DNA from: Linnemannia schmuckeri
Taxonomy: Eukaryota; Mortierellomycota; Mortierellomycetes; Mortierellales; Mortierellaceae
DNA length: 64,000 nt
NCBI GenBank assembly: GCA_029449235.1
Contig: JANATG010000016.1
Span: 806,001-870,000, forward strand
Reading direction: 5' to 3'
The translations under genes were made by a program, and so were the position numbers. The notes beneath the pieces are model-generated. The model worked only from the letters and a program-made list of their open reading frames with translations, searched no databases and had not been told where the DNA came from. Below are positions 9,547-21,288 of this stretch, one piece after another (positions within the stretch are counted from its first letter, which is position 1; every line of letters starts with the position of its first letter).

Positions 9547-10105
9547 TGTTGAGACAGCAGTGGTAGAGGTGTGTGATTAAAAGACGTAGAGAGAAAGGGT
9601 TGGTGGAGATAAAAAAGATAAGAGGGAGAGAGAGTGCGTCGTTGCTAATAGCGAGAGCGTTTTATATAATCAGGAGAGCAGCGTACTGAAAACAAGGCGT
9701 CCTCTATCCAGTATTTGTACTTTCAGAGCGGACAGGGTGAGCGATGTGGCGGACGCACAGGTTTTTCATACTTTAGTTTCTTTAAGCATTTATAAAAGAA
9801 AGAGACCGAAACGCATGTTATAGACGTATGTTATAAACGTACGTGAATGCTAGAAGGCAGGGTCGTGTAAAAAGTAAAGTAAGAAAGGAACACGAAACGC
9901 GATCAGAAGGTTTTTTTTTCAACGCGTTCTTGAGATCATTTTTCTGTTTTCCACGTGACACATGCCCAGTTATGGAGAGAGAGCAGGCATTTCTTTTTCT
10001 TGTGGGCGTCGTGGGTGTCGCTCCTTTTCTTTCTTTTCCTTGGTTCACTTCTCACACCTTGCTCTCTTAACTCACTCTCACTCCTACCCCTACAATACAA
10101 CAAAC
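9547..10105. other. Divergent upstream region, copy 7 and SDR
   Basis: Holds the leader and TATA box of copy 7, a degenerate copy of the array upstream element at 9795-9816, a CACGTG palindrome at about 9951-9956, and a pyrimidine-rich leader running into the SDR start codon. Confidence 0.4.
9660..9666 (-). promoter_or_regulatory. TATA box, array copy 7
   Basis: TATAAAA on the minus strand, about 114 nt upstream of the ATG at 9546. Confidence 0.6.
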
Positions 10106-11923
10106 ATGTCCGCTGTCGCTGCCAACCGCGTCGCTGTCCTCGTCAACCACCTCTCGGCCTCTGCCACACACCCCGCCGGCCTCCTCGCCGGACAGGTCGC
10201 CATCGTCACTGGTGCAGGGTAATCCATATCTCATTTTTCTTCTTTTTCTTACTTCCTTGTCGCCACTTTCCTCTTATTTTCTTATTGGCTAGTCTTCTTT
10301 TTTTTTCTTTCTCTCTTTGTTGCATCCAGCATATATGGCGACAACGACGGTCAGAAGAAGACAACTGATGACTACGCTTGAAAGAGAGAAGGAACAAAGG
10401 AATGCGTGCATCTGTGAATGAAGGAAGTGACGATGAGGTTGAAAGAGGGAGAGGGAAAGTAGTAGGGGGCGTGAGAAGGAGAGTGTCAAGAACAGTATAG
10501 GAGTGTGCACCGAGCCGAGAATATTCTCAGTGGTCGGATAAAATAATGCGCTACCGAACCTTACTTCTCCTTCTCTCTAACGAACAACGAATGAACCACA
10601 AACAAACTCCTCCACAACTCCCAACCTTTCCTTTTGTCTCCACAACTACCAAAGCACTCCAAAGAGCACTTCCTCACACTCCCTCGACTACATATCATCT
10701 CCAGTATCTCATCATCCCCACACCTACAAAAATATAAAGAAGCAATCGATCGCCCATCGGACCTGAGAACCCGATCGTGCCGGCTATGTGTCTTTTGTTT
10801 GTTTGTGTTTATGTTTGTGTACCTTTCATATGCCTACCATCTTTCCTTATTGTTACCTTTGCTCCCTGTTCGGCTTCATCTACTCCGTCTCCGATCGCTC
10901 ATGCATCCCCAGCCTAACCAACTTATCCCTCGTTCGTTTTCACTCAATATAGCCAGGGTATCGGTGGTGCCACCGCTCTTCTCTTCGGAAAGGAGGGCGC
11001 CTCTGTCGTCGTCAGCGACCTCGACGATGGTAACGTCATATACCGTGGTCGCCATGAGTCGAGTGCCCATTCCACCTCTCCCAAATATCTAACCATTATC
11101 AGCCTGATTCTTCACACTTGTAGTCAAGGGCAAGGCTATTGCCCAGCAGATCATCCAGGAGGGCGGAAAGGCCATCGCTGTCTCGGGAGACGTGACGGAC
11201 CTTGCCTTCCCCGACCGCCTCATCAACGAGACCATCAAGGCCTTCGGCAAGATCAACATCATTGTCAACAACGCTGGATACACCTTTGACGGCATGCTCC
11301 ACAAGACCACCGACAAGCAGTTCCAGATGATGCTCGACGTCCACAACCTCGCCCCCTTCCGTATCCTCCGCGCTGCCGCCCCCCACATGCGTCTCAAAGA
11401 CAACGAGCCCCGCTCCATCGTCAACGTACGCTTTTTTACTCTTTTTTCTTTTTGTCCGACGTTCTTTAGTCTTGCGATTGGACGTGTAGGTTGCTAATAT
11501 GTCTTTTTTCTACCTTTGCCCATGTAGATCTCGTCGACTTCGGGTCTTCATGGAAACCTCGGTCAAGCCAACTATGCTACCGCCAAGGCTGGTGTTGTCG
11601 GCTTCACAAAGACCATTGCCAAGGAGTGGGGCGCATTCGGTGTCCGTTGCAACACCGTCGCTTTTGGATATGTCGACACCCGTCTGACCCGTGCCAAGGA
11701 GAACGGCGAGACCATGATTGTTGACGGTCAAAAGATTGCTCTTGGAATCCCCATGGGTGCTAAGAAGGAGGCTCCCCCACCAGCTGTTGTCTTTGCTGAT
11801 ACTCCCTTGAAGCGTGCCGGTCAGGTTGAAGAAGCTGCTGGTTCGGTCTTGTTGCTTTGCAGTCCTTTTGCTTCCTACATTACTGGACACACCCTGGAGG
11901 TCACTGGCGGCAAGGGTATCTAA
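10106..11923 (+). CDS. Short-chain dehydrogenase/reductase (FabG-like)
   Basis: NAD(P)H-dependent classical SDR, 295 residues. Exons 10106-10218, 10953-11029, 11124-11425 and 11528-11923. The first intron (734 bp) splits the cofactor loop, so TGAGQGIG (residues 35-42) appears only after splicing. NNAG is at 112-115, the catalytic Ser is in ISSTSG at 165-170 and YATAK at 180-184 supplies Tyr and Lys. The C-terminus ITGHTLEVTGG is typical of 3-oxoacyl-ACP reductase and related alcohol or ketone reductases. A poorly conserved insert of about 30 residues (KKEAPPPAVVFADTP) precedes it. Convergent with the myosin light-chain gene, 277 bp apart. The substrate cannot be told from sequence. Confidence 0.9.
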
Positions 11924-12200
11924 AGTAGTGTCGGCTGAAATTTGTATATATCTCGCCTTTTAGGCAAAAAAAAGTACTGGCGATCGATTCAACCATTGAG
12001 AAATAAAACTGCGAATGCTTTTTTTTCTTGGTATCGTTGTTCCGGGTCCATGGTTAAATGTTGCTGAGTTTTTATTAGTGTATTCCAGTGTGCATGTATT
12101 TGGGTGCCTGAGCAGGTGACAGTGTAAAAAGGGGTGATCCACAGTGGTATGTCTGACGTTGTCAGTGTTGTCATGCGATCGTTTGTGATGTGTGTTTCTA

Positions 12201-13149
12201 CTACTCGCCGTGTTTGAGCACTCTGGCGAATTCCCGATAGTTGAAGTTGCCGTCCCTGTCGATGGTTGCGCCCTTGAACATGATGTCGACCTACAATGGT
12301 TGACAATGAGGGTGGAGTGAAAAATGGGTCAGAAACCTATGATGTCTTTGTTCGTTCCAAGTAACTCCAACAACATATGTCATTCTGCATGCCTCCTTTG
12401 GTCTTTTGTTTCTTTATGTTTTATTGTATGCAACACCACTAGATAGGAACAATTCGCATGGTCCTTTCTTCTTTTGCTTCTTCTTTTGCTTCTTCTTCTG
12501 CTTCTTCTTTGTTCGCTTTTTTGTTTTCCACGTAACAACACACAGATACCATTAGATATGCGAAGTAGACCAAAAAAGACATCTTTTTTACATACCTCGT
12601 CATCAGTGAAGCGATCACCCATGGTGGTCATCCATTCTCGTAGTTCTTCAGCGTTACAAAGCCCAGTCCCCGATTCATCAAAGCATTCAAAAGCCTGCAA
12701 GATCTCATGCTCTGGATCCGTCCCCGACAGCTTTTCTCCCATAAGTGTCAAGAACATTGTAAAGTTAATACTGCCGGGGGCCTCGGAGATCATGTCCTCG
12801 ATGTATTCCTCTGTGGGGGACTGGCCGAGGGAGGCGAGCATGTCGTTAAGGTCTTCGCGGTCGATGAAGCCGTCAGTGTCGTGGTCGATCAGCGAGAAGG
12901 CCTCCTTGAGCTCGACGATTTGTTTCTGGTCAAACATGGCGAATACGTTTGAGTTTTGACGGATGGCGCGTTTTGCCTTTTTCTGTCTACGGACGGACTA
13001 TCATGTCGGGCGTGGTCGTTTTGTTGTCCGAGAGAGAAAGATCATAGAGAGAAGAACGGAGGTGAGAGTGAGTGAGTGAGCAGATACTTCAAGTGCATGG
13101 TACATCATAGGAATGGGACTGCGTATCTGGACTGAGGGTGTCTTACCAT
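12201..13149 (-). CDS. Myosin regulatory light chain (EF-hand)
   Basis: Regulatory light chain that binds the myosin II neck, 159 residues. Exons (complement) 13147-13149, 12596-12982 and 12201-12290. The first coding exon is just the ATG, followed at once by GTAAGA. The second opens with a basic stretch and then RQNSNVFAMFDQ, matching the kinase phosphosite region of animal non-muscle light chains. EF-hand 1 carries DHDTDGFIDREDL; later hands are degenerate, as usual. APGSINFTMFLT and GNFNYREFARVLKHGE are family hallmarks. The second intron (305 bp) holds a CTT-rich microsatellite. Probably acts in cytokinesis and contractile-ring function. Divergent from the mitochondrial protein gene. Confidence 0.92.
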
Positions 13150-13679
13150 TGTGGTGCGGTGTGGTGTATTGTGCGAGTGTGAAGGGAAAGGGTTGGTTGT
13201 GGTTGAGGTGGTGGAGTGAAATGAGAAAAAAGAAAAGGAAATGGAAAGAAGGGATGGCCGCTGGCTTATTCCACTTGTGCGCTCCTTTTTATTGTTCCTG
13301 TGTTCTCTCCCTCTCACTCCTTATGTCATAGCTACTGTAGATCGATTCCATGCCGTCCTTTTCTCTTTTATTCTCGCCCCCTTTTTTTCCCCTTCCAGCT
13401 GACCCTTTCTTGACGGCAGATGGATCATGGTCCATTTCCCCTTAAGCGAATCGAATTCTTTCCTTTCTTGTTCAAAAATACAAAAGACCCGACAGCAAGC
13501 GCCCTTTTTTACTTTTACCTGATCAACCGTCTGCCATCGCCCTCAAGGGACATCACATCAAGGGAAACACAAGCTACAATACGACAAGGAACACCAACGC
13601 GGATACAAAAGGAAAACTACAAGCAATAACCACAGTACTACCATTACCTCTCTGTTCAAAGCAAAAGATACCTACATAC
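13150..13679. other. Divergent promoter region
   Basis: Shared 530-bp upstream region of the light chain (minus) and the mitochondrial protein (plus). Pyrimidine-rich tracts near 13350-13400 and an A/C-rich leader before 13680. No specific site could be assigned. Confidence 0.4.
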
Positions 13680-14696
13680 ATGGCAGCATCAGCATCTACT
13701 CGACAGATCGCAAGGATCAGTCGCCACATCCTGGCCTCAACACGACCCATCACCCCTGCAACTGCCACCAACACCTTCACACTCCTCCCCCGCCGCCAAT
13801 TGACTCTCTCAACAACTGTCTGGAACAAGAACGATCGATCTATTGACCAGCCCTCAACAAGGATAAACTCACTCAATCTCAACTTGGAAGCACCACCTGT
13901 CATCCCTCAGAGCGAAGACAGTATCAAGTCGATCGATCAGGTCATGCGGGAGATCCAACGGGAGGCCGAGCTCAAAGCTGCATATGCCAATGCCCAATAC
14001 TCCAACATCTCGGATCCCGTAGAAGCATCAAGGACAGGGACTGAACCCGAGTCTAAATCACAACACCAGCATGGACATCAACATCAGCAATCATCAGAAT
14101 ACGCTGACGCCAATGCCAGCGCATACGATCCTCCGTCGTCAGGACCGGGGGGAGTGCCACCACCACGACCTCCTAAGAAGCCCTCCCGGTTTTGGGTCTA
14201 CATGTACCATATCCTGTATTGGTCTGCCTTGGGCTCAATCCCCGTCCACCTGCTGATGACAAAGGGCGAGGCCAAGGATCTGAAGGCGCGTCAGGAATGG
14301 AAGATTTCAGTGTTGACGGATATGCGGGACAAACTTCGGAGAGGCGAGTCGGTCGAGGAGGAGGAGGCCCTGCTGACGGTCGGACATGATCGTTCAAAAC
14401 GTGAGGAACAAGTTGACGAGAAGTACTTTGAAGACTGTAAGTCCCACTTCAAGTTTCCTTTTTTTTTTTGCTGTTTTGTTGGGTCGGCATGAGACAACGC
14501 CACTAATTTTTCGTTGTGCTTTGTTTTGAATCATATAGTATTGGTGTCAGCGGAAAAGCAGGATTTCATTTTCAGCAAGGACAAGGAGACTGACGTTATT
14601 GCACCTACTCCTACACCTGCCCCAACGCCTGTGCCTGAAGCGCCAGTTGTTCCCAGAAAACCAGCGCCTCCCAAGAGCGAAAAGAGCTATCTGTAA
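13680..14696 (+). CDS. Mitochondrial single-span membrane protein, unknown role
   Basis: 304 residues; exons 13680-14436 and 14539-14696, spliced in phase 1. The N-terminus (ASTRQIARISRHILASTRP) is Ser/Arg/Ala-rich and lacks acids, a good matrix-targeting presequence. A disordered His/Gln/Pro-rich stretch around residues 120-165 leads to one hydrophobic segment, FWVYMYHILYWSALGSIPVH, near 173-192. A charged helical region (KARQEWKISVLTDMRDKLRR) and a Thr/Pro tail repeat (TPTPAPTPVP) follow. This layout resembles small fungal inner-membrane proteins of unknown function; I cannot name the family with confidence. Confidence 0.75.
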
Positions 14697-14984
14697 TTAA
14701 ACACTTTCCCGATCGTAGAACAATCCTCTCTAGACATATTCCGCATCGTAAAAAAAGCATCTGCAACATAGACAGCAACATGGTCTTGTAGGAAGCCAAC
14801 CAAGTTGTTCAAGAGAACTCTTCATGCATGATGTTGATGTGTCTTAACGTGAATAGTGATTTTGCGATAAACACATAATACGCTGGTTTGATGAAGCCAG
14901 CTTTTGGTCACTTCGAGTGTTTTGTTATCATTGTCTTCTTTTCCTTCGCCTTTTTCACCTTTCCTTCCCTACTTCTTCACTTTC

Positions 14985-15015
<31 letters not shown>

Positions 15016-15778
15016 CTTTGCCACTTTTCCCTTCCATCTACACACGTCACACACCAACAGATCTTTACAAACATCTACCTCCTTGTGCAAGAACCACTCG
15101 CCCGGTCTCGCAAAAATGTATACAACTGTTCTACCAACAGTTCTATCAGGGAGGCACCTAGGATTACGACATCTTGCAGACTCTGTTCACCCATGCCTTG
15201 CAGACCTTTGAAAAAGAAGGCTAGCTGTGGGCTGAGGCTTTTCAAATGTATGTTGCACAACGCGCCTTAAATTTCGGACGAACGACAGGGTCAAGGACGT
15301 CGGAAACTGGGAAGACGCAGAGATCAAAGCCCTGAAGGAAGCGGGTCAAACGTGCTCTAGAGAAAGTGTCGTGATAGTCATATAGTTGCGACCAGGTAGG
15401 TTTGAGCACGCCACCAGGACATGGACAACTTACACGGGACGAGTACTATTACCAAGGATTGGGAGGAGGTGTCGACGCAGCTCTTGCCCTGAAGAATGCC
15501 TAAAAACAATGCCATGACTGCATACAACCTCATGCTTTAGGTGCTACTACTCTTCATCCGCTTGCTCTTATGAACAAATAAAACAATTTGCTTTTGCGCA
15601 CACTCAACTTGTTAAATTCTGCTGTTTGCTTCATTTTGATATTCACCCCAGATAGCGAATTGTTCATATTTTTTTTATTGTCGACCTTTGTCCTTCCAAA
15701 CGACATGAAACTCACAATTCTTGACAAACTCTGTAGGCGAACTCTTCATGGTTTATTTGTGAGCATCATGTCGATAAC
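14697..15778. other. Intergenic with T28 tract and possible relic
   Basis: Holds a T28 homopolymer at 14988-15015. From about 15100 to 15540 the plus strand reads as broken coding sequence: pieces such as DYDILQTLFTHALQTFEKEG, LWAEAFQMYVAQRALNFGR and DEYYYQGLGGGVDAALALKN appear in different frames with stops between them. I cannot identify the parent gene. Confidence 0.35.
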
Positions 15779-18741
15779 TTAGAGACCGCGGATGTCACGA
15801 ATGCGAACGCCAACAGCGTTGCGGTGAGCCTCCAACCCCTCAATCTCAGCGAGACGCATGACAGTATCCCCAATGGCGTCCAATCCTTCACGGGTCAACT
15901 GCTGCGAGGTAATGTGCTTAAGGAAGGTATCGGTATTGACACCAGAGTACATGCGGGCATACCCATAGGTGGGCAAGGTATGGTTGGTTCCCGAAGCATA
16001 GTCTCCACAGCTCTCGGGCGACCAGTGACCGACAAAGACACTTCCTGCATTCATGACCTGCTCAACATGCTTCTCAGCCTCCTCCAAGTGCAAAATCAAG
16101 TGCTCGGGCGCATAGGCGTTCGAGAACCTCATGGCCTCCTCCATCGACTCGACCTCAATGATGTACGACTTGGGGATCGACTCGCGCACAATGTCAACAC
16201 GGGGCAACCGGCTGGCTTGCTCGTGGACTTCATCCTCGATCGCTGCCAAGTGCTCCGCCGTCAATCCAACTGCAATCAACACCACCTGCGAATCTGTACC
16301 GTGCTCTGCCTGCGACAACAAGTCCGATGCCACGTAGGCGGGAATCGAGGTCATGTCAGCAATCACAAGCAGCTCCGAAGGTCCGGCAGGCATATCAATC
16401 GACACCAACGATGAGCTATCAATCTATCGTTTTGAAAGCACAAACGAAAATAAATTAGACGTCTGTCGTTGTTAACGCTCATGAATGATTAAAACAAAGA
16501 TAACAAAGGGTGCCTCGGCTTACCTGGGTCAACATCTTGGCGGCAGTAACGTATTGGTTTCCGGGTCCGCAGATCTTGTCGACCTTGGGACAGCTCTCAG
16601 TTCCGTAGGCCATGGCAGCAACGGCCTGAGCACCACCAGCCATCAGAACCTTGGATGCACCAACCTTATGAGCAACATACATCACCTCGGGGACAATGCT
16701 ACCATCCTTGCGAGGTGGGGTTGCAATCACAATCTCACTGCATCCGGCAACAGCGGCAGGGATACCCAACATCAACGCCGTCGAGGGCAACACTGCAGTG
16801 CCTCCGGGAACGTACAATCCAACACGCTCAATGGGGCGAGCAAATCGTGTGCAGACAACTCCGGGCATTGTCTCGACCACAAGGGCCTTGTCCTGTAACT
16901 GTGCGGCGTGGAACTTGTGAATGTTGTCGTAGGCCTGGTCAATAGCAGCGCGGGTCTTTTCGTCCAGAACCATCGACTCAGGCGAGAATGGTGCAGAAAT
17001 CACAGTGCTCTCCAACTGAACGCCATCAAACTTGGCAGTGAGCTCGATCAGAGCAGCATCACCACGCTCACGGACACCCTCAACGATGGGCTTGACACGT
17101 GCCATGATATCGTTCGACTGGATAATAGGGCGGAGCAAAAGCTTGCTCTGCTGTTCAGTGGAAAGGGCATTCATCTTGTATGACTTCATAGAGATACGGC
17201 CCGACTTGCCATTCTGTTGAGCAGGAGTGGGGGCAGCAGCAACAGGGGCGGCAGGAGTAATCTCTTTAGCAGCAGCAGCAACAGCGGCAGCCTCCTTAGC
17301 AGAAACATCCCACTTGGGCTTGGCATGTCCAGGGCGACGAGTGATCTTGCGAGAGCGGTTCTCGAGCTGCTGCTCGACATCGCGGAGGCTGACACCGTTG
17401 GCAACACACTTGACAAGGGCAAAGTAGAACAAATCGGCAGTCTCCCAGGCAATATCCTGGGGGGTCTTGGCCTCGCACAACTCCTCGGCCTCTTCCATGA
17501 TCTTGGACTGAACCAAATTACTGTCCTTGAAGAGACGCTGAGTGTAGGATCCGGCGGGGGCAGAGATCTTGCGGCTCTTCAGGGTCTGGTCGAGGTGGGC
17601 CAATCCAGATGAAGGGCCAAAGCATCCGCGAATGTTGTTGTGGCAGAAACCTGTCAATTTCACGAACAATGAAGAATTACGATGAGTACAGATATTAGAC
17701 ATGTAATGACAATTGAACAATTCCCTTCTCCCCCCTCATCCCTGACCTCCGTCGACCAACCCTTTTGTTTCTTCTTAACAGTCCAATATTGAGTTTACGA
17801 GTTTTGAACACATCGAAAAGTAAACAAACTAACAATAAAACCAAAAAAAACAACAACTTACCAGTGCCGTGCTGGTGAACAGTGAACTGGAGAGCATCAC
17901 TGTCGCAGTCAACATGAACCTTGATCAAATCCTGCGTCGATCCGGACGAGGCACCCTTGTGCCAAAGACCGCGGGTTCTCGAAAAGTAGACTCCCTTGCG
18001 GGTTCTGAACGACTCGACAACACTCTCAAGAGAAGAATAGACCAAGCCGAGAGAAATTCCCTGCTCGTCAACAACAATAGTAGGGAAGAGACCGTCGGGG
18101 CGATCAGAAACGATAGTGGCCATGAAGGCCTCGCCCAAGTTGAGTTTACCATCCTCATGTCCGGTCGAAAGAACGTTGGTCGACAACTGAGTATCGACAC
18201 CGAGACGACCGAGCTCAGAGATGGCAACCAATCCAGGAGTTGCAGTCGACGAAGCAAACGAGGCGACAACGCGCTTGACACCTCCGCGGGGCAAGAGACC
18301 CTTTTGGGCCAATTGAGCAGCGGCCTTGATAGCCTCGAGACTCTCGGCCGAAGTATCAGCCAACTCGAGGATGAAAACCGAGACGGTGGCGAGGAGACGG
18401 TCGAGGTGGGCAAACTCAGCGGGAGTGAGGGTGACGGCAAGGCGTTCCTGAGGGATGTGAGAGAAGGAGGATTCGAGGTCGGTGTTGGCAAAGGCAGCGT
18501 AGGGGAGGACGACCTTGTCGGCTCCGGCGTCGAGGAGGGTGTGGATCTGGGCGAGGGGGTCCTGGGGGTCAAAGGCGAGGGGCTGAACCCAGTAGGCGTC
18601 CTTATGCTGGTTCTTGAGGATGTCGTTGAGGCGGTCGTTGTCGGGGGTGGGGACGACGAGGACCTGGTTGGGCAGGGCGCTGAATGCCGTGAGGTCGTCC
18701 TTGTAGGAGTCGGCCGCGATGTTGATGCGGGGGATGATCAT
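15779..18741 (-). CDS. HIS4: Trifunctional histidine biosynthesis protein
   Basis: Carries PR-AMP cyclohydrolase, PR-ATP pyrophosphohydrolase and histidinol dehydrogenase, catalysing steps 2, 3 and 9-10 of histidine synthesis. Exons (complement) 17862-18741, 16524-17650 and 15779-16423; 883 residues. Residues 1 to about 205 are the poorly conserved fungal N-region. The HisI part has DRPDGLFPTIVVDEQG, and DCDSDALQF followed by HGTGFCHNN formed across intron 1. HisE shows KIMEEAEEL and AWETADLFYFALVK. An Ala/Pro linker leads to HisD with GLYVPGGTA, SIDMPAGPSE and AEHGTDSQVVLI. A Gcn4-type site lies 180 nt upstream of the ATG. Length exceeds yeast His4 mostly through the linker and N-region. Confidence 0.97.
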
Positions 18742-19254
18742 GGTCGACTTTGTTGATCAGATCAAAAGGGAAGAGGGAGGAAGAGGAGGAGGTAAGGAAG
18801 GATGAGGAAGTGGTAAAAGGGGTGTGTGAACGTTTTTTTTTCCCTTTATTCTTATCGCTCTTTTCATTTTTGCTATGACGGAGGGGGTACGGACAAGTCT
18901 TCTAGTCAGTCAGTCGCATTGACTCAGAGGAAAAGCGAGTGGCAGTCACATTCAGCCGCGAGAATATCTCCGAGTCCCTGGAGACTTACTTTTGGCTATG
19001 GCTAGGTGTGAATGAAAGAAAAAAATTGCAACTCCTTCTAAGAGAAAGAAAGAAAGGGTGCCCCCGGGGGCAAATGGATCCCTTCAGGAGTGGAGTAACC
19101 AGCAAGAAATAGCGACGGACATTCAAAAACACTGCAAACGAATATAATGCATTTCGAAACGGCCAAAGAAGAGAGGGAAAAAATAACAAATAAAAGGAAA
19201 CGCTGTTGCTCACAAGAAAAAACTACGACACACAACCTACGGCTGAGATCCTCT
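18742..19254. other. HIS4 promoter and sulfurtransferase 3' flank
   Basis: Contains the HIS4 leader (purine-rich on the plus strand), the Gcn4-type site at 18920-18926, and the 3' region of the sulfurtransferase gene. No ORF of note. Confidence 0.5.
18920..18926. promoter_or_regulatory. Gcn4/CpcA-type binding site
   Basis: TGACTCA, an exact match to the bZIP general amino-acid control site, about 180 nt upstream of the HIS4 ATG. In other fungi HIS4 is a classical Gcn4 target; control here is inferred. Confidence 0.6.
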
Positions 19255-20684
19255 TCAATTCTTGACGATGGGACCCTCATTCAGCGAGGCATACTCGGTC
19301 CAGCTGCCATCGTAAACAGCCAACTTCTTCAGACCCAAACGCTCAAGCGCAAAGTACAATGCACTCGCCGTCACACCACTTCCACACGACAACACAACAG
19401 GCTCGTCCTTCAACTTTGACACATCCACTCCCGCCTTCTCGAAGACGCTCGCCAACTGATCATTGTCGTGAAGCTCTCCTGTCTTGCCATCAAACAGTTG
19501 CTTGAAAGAAACATTCTTGGCTCCGGGCATGTGTCCAGACGAGAGACCTGCGCGGGGTTCTGGTGCCTGTCCACTGAAACGATCTGCACCCCGAGCGTCA
19601 ATGATGGTTGTTTTCGAGTCCTTGTCCCGCACCAATTGAAGAATCTGATCGTGATAGCGGATCACATCAGTATCCAGCTTGGGCACCTTGTATTCCTTGG
19701 CCTAGTATAGTCATGTTGTCCAAATGACATGTTTGTGTTAGTAATGACTGTTCTTTCTTGCTGTGCTTGTTAGCACAAGTGTCACTTGTCACCGTGAGTA
19801 TCAAAGTCCGATGTACCTGGACTTTGGCATCACCAGACTCGACAGGGTATCCAGCAGCCTTCCAGGCCTTGAGTCCTCCGTTCAAAACGGAGACCTTCTC
19901 ATGGCCAAATGCCTACAAGACAAAAAGAAAGGTGCACGATATTTGTGAGTTCATTTGCCTTTAATAGTAGTAATGGTGATTCATTATCAGCTACTCCTCC
20001 TTTTCTTACCTTGAACATCCAGTAAACGCGTGGGGCTGAGAAGAAGCCGGCGGTGTCATAGACGACGATGTGGTCATTGTTGGTGATGCCGAGCTCGCCA
20101 ACTTGTTGTGCAAATTGGGTGGATGTTGGCATCATATGAGGGAACTTGCTGGTCTTGTCCTTGATGGACTCGATGTCAAAGTAGCGAGCTAAAATAGGAG
20201 AAAAAAGGCACGGTTTCAACGCGAGAAGTTTGTTTGTCTGTTAGCTAGATTCATGCCTCGTGTCCTTTTCTCCACTTTATCTTAGCGTTTGACTTTTGTG
20301 AATGAACAATGTTGGCATAACGGAAAAACGGACCTCCAGGAAGGTGCTCGTTCTTGAACTCTTGGATGGGGTCCCTCTTTTCAGCGGGCATATGCCAGCT
20401 GCCGTCGAGGATGACGGGGTCACCGAGCTGCTTCTTGAGCTCTGCGACAGAGAGAAGCGTGGGAACGGTCATGGCTATGTTCATATGCATAGTTAGACAA
20501 AATTGTCAAGAGGGGCAATGTGAGTCAGCGCGGAGAGGATAAATATGAAAACAAGGCGTGTGTTGGTGTTCACACTAGCAACGAAGTAAAGACGAGGAGT
20601 ACCTTGAGTGGATTGAGCGCGAAGGAAGGATGAGGGACGAGAGAGGATGCGGGCCGAGGTTGACGCGAAGATGCGAGAGGTCAT
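19255..20684 (-). CDS. TUM1: Thiosulfate/3-mercaptopyruvate sulfurtransferase
   Basis: Two-domain rhodanese, 314 residues, moving sulfane sulfur to thiol acceptors or the tRNA-thiolation relay. Five exons (complement): 20603-20684, 20334-20474, 20010-20188, 19817-19912 and 19255-19701. Exon 1 encodes an Arg/Ser-rich presequence (RIFASTSARILSRPSSFLRA), so mitochondrial import is likely; a second ATG at the start of exon 2 (MTVPTLLSV) could give a cytosolic form. The inactive N-terminal domain shows IVVYDTAGFFSAPRVYW. The C-terminal domain ends with the active loop CGSGVTAS; Gly-Ser-Gly after the Cys fits mercaptopyruvate preference better than the CRKGVT loop of thiosulfate enzymes. Confidence 0.93.
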
Positions 20685-21288
20685 CGATGCGTGAGGTTCG
20701 TGGGTGGGGGGAAGGTGTGAGTGTATGGGTGTGAATGGGGGACGAGGACAGCAAGAAAGAGAAGGAAAAGAAAAAACGCGCAATGCAATGGTTGTCTCGA
20801 TGCCTGCCTTTTCTTTCTTTCCCTTTGGCAAGTCAGGGCAGGGACTGGGCTTGGAAAGAGACATGAGGCGATCCGAGTCCATCTTTCACCAATGGATCAA
20901 TATTTGCGTTCAATCACGTGCACCCACTTTGATTCATGGCCGCGACCCTGTCTGCGGATGTTGCAAGTCAAAGGCGAAGACCCTGAATTCAATCCATTCA
21001 GACCAGATACCTTATACAAAGGGATAATGCCAAGATAACTGCAACATACTCATGAACTCGAGGCCAGATAACTGAGTAAAAACCGTTTCTTTAATCAAAA
21101 TCTTCAGAAGATGAATCGATAACAGGTTGAATAACAAAAACGACTAAGGAGAGAGTTCGTGAACAGGCATTGCTTCTGCAAGATTTGAAGGCATCGCCAA
21201 GGGAGGCAACTGAAGGATTGTCGGCATAGGCAGCAAAAGACAGTGTAATCTTGGACGTTCTCTTAAATGGTCGGCGTAATGGACGCGC
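20685..21288. other. Intergenic, no gene seen
   Basis: Upstream region of the sulfurtransferase (GA-rich, 20700-20790) and the 3' flank of the defensin-like locus. ORFs here are short and featureless. Confidence 0.4.

Noticed and set aside
17869..18756. 295-codon plus-strand ORF
   Set aside because: Antisense shadow of HIS4 exon 1, rich in Val/Gly/Glu as expected from reverse reading.
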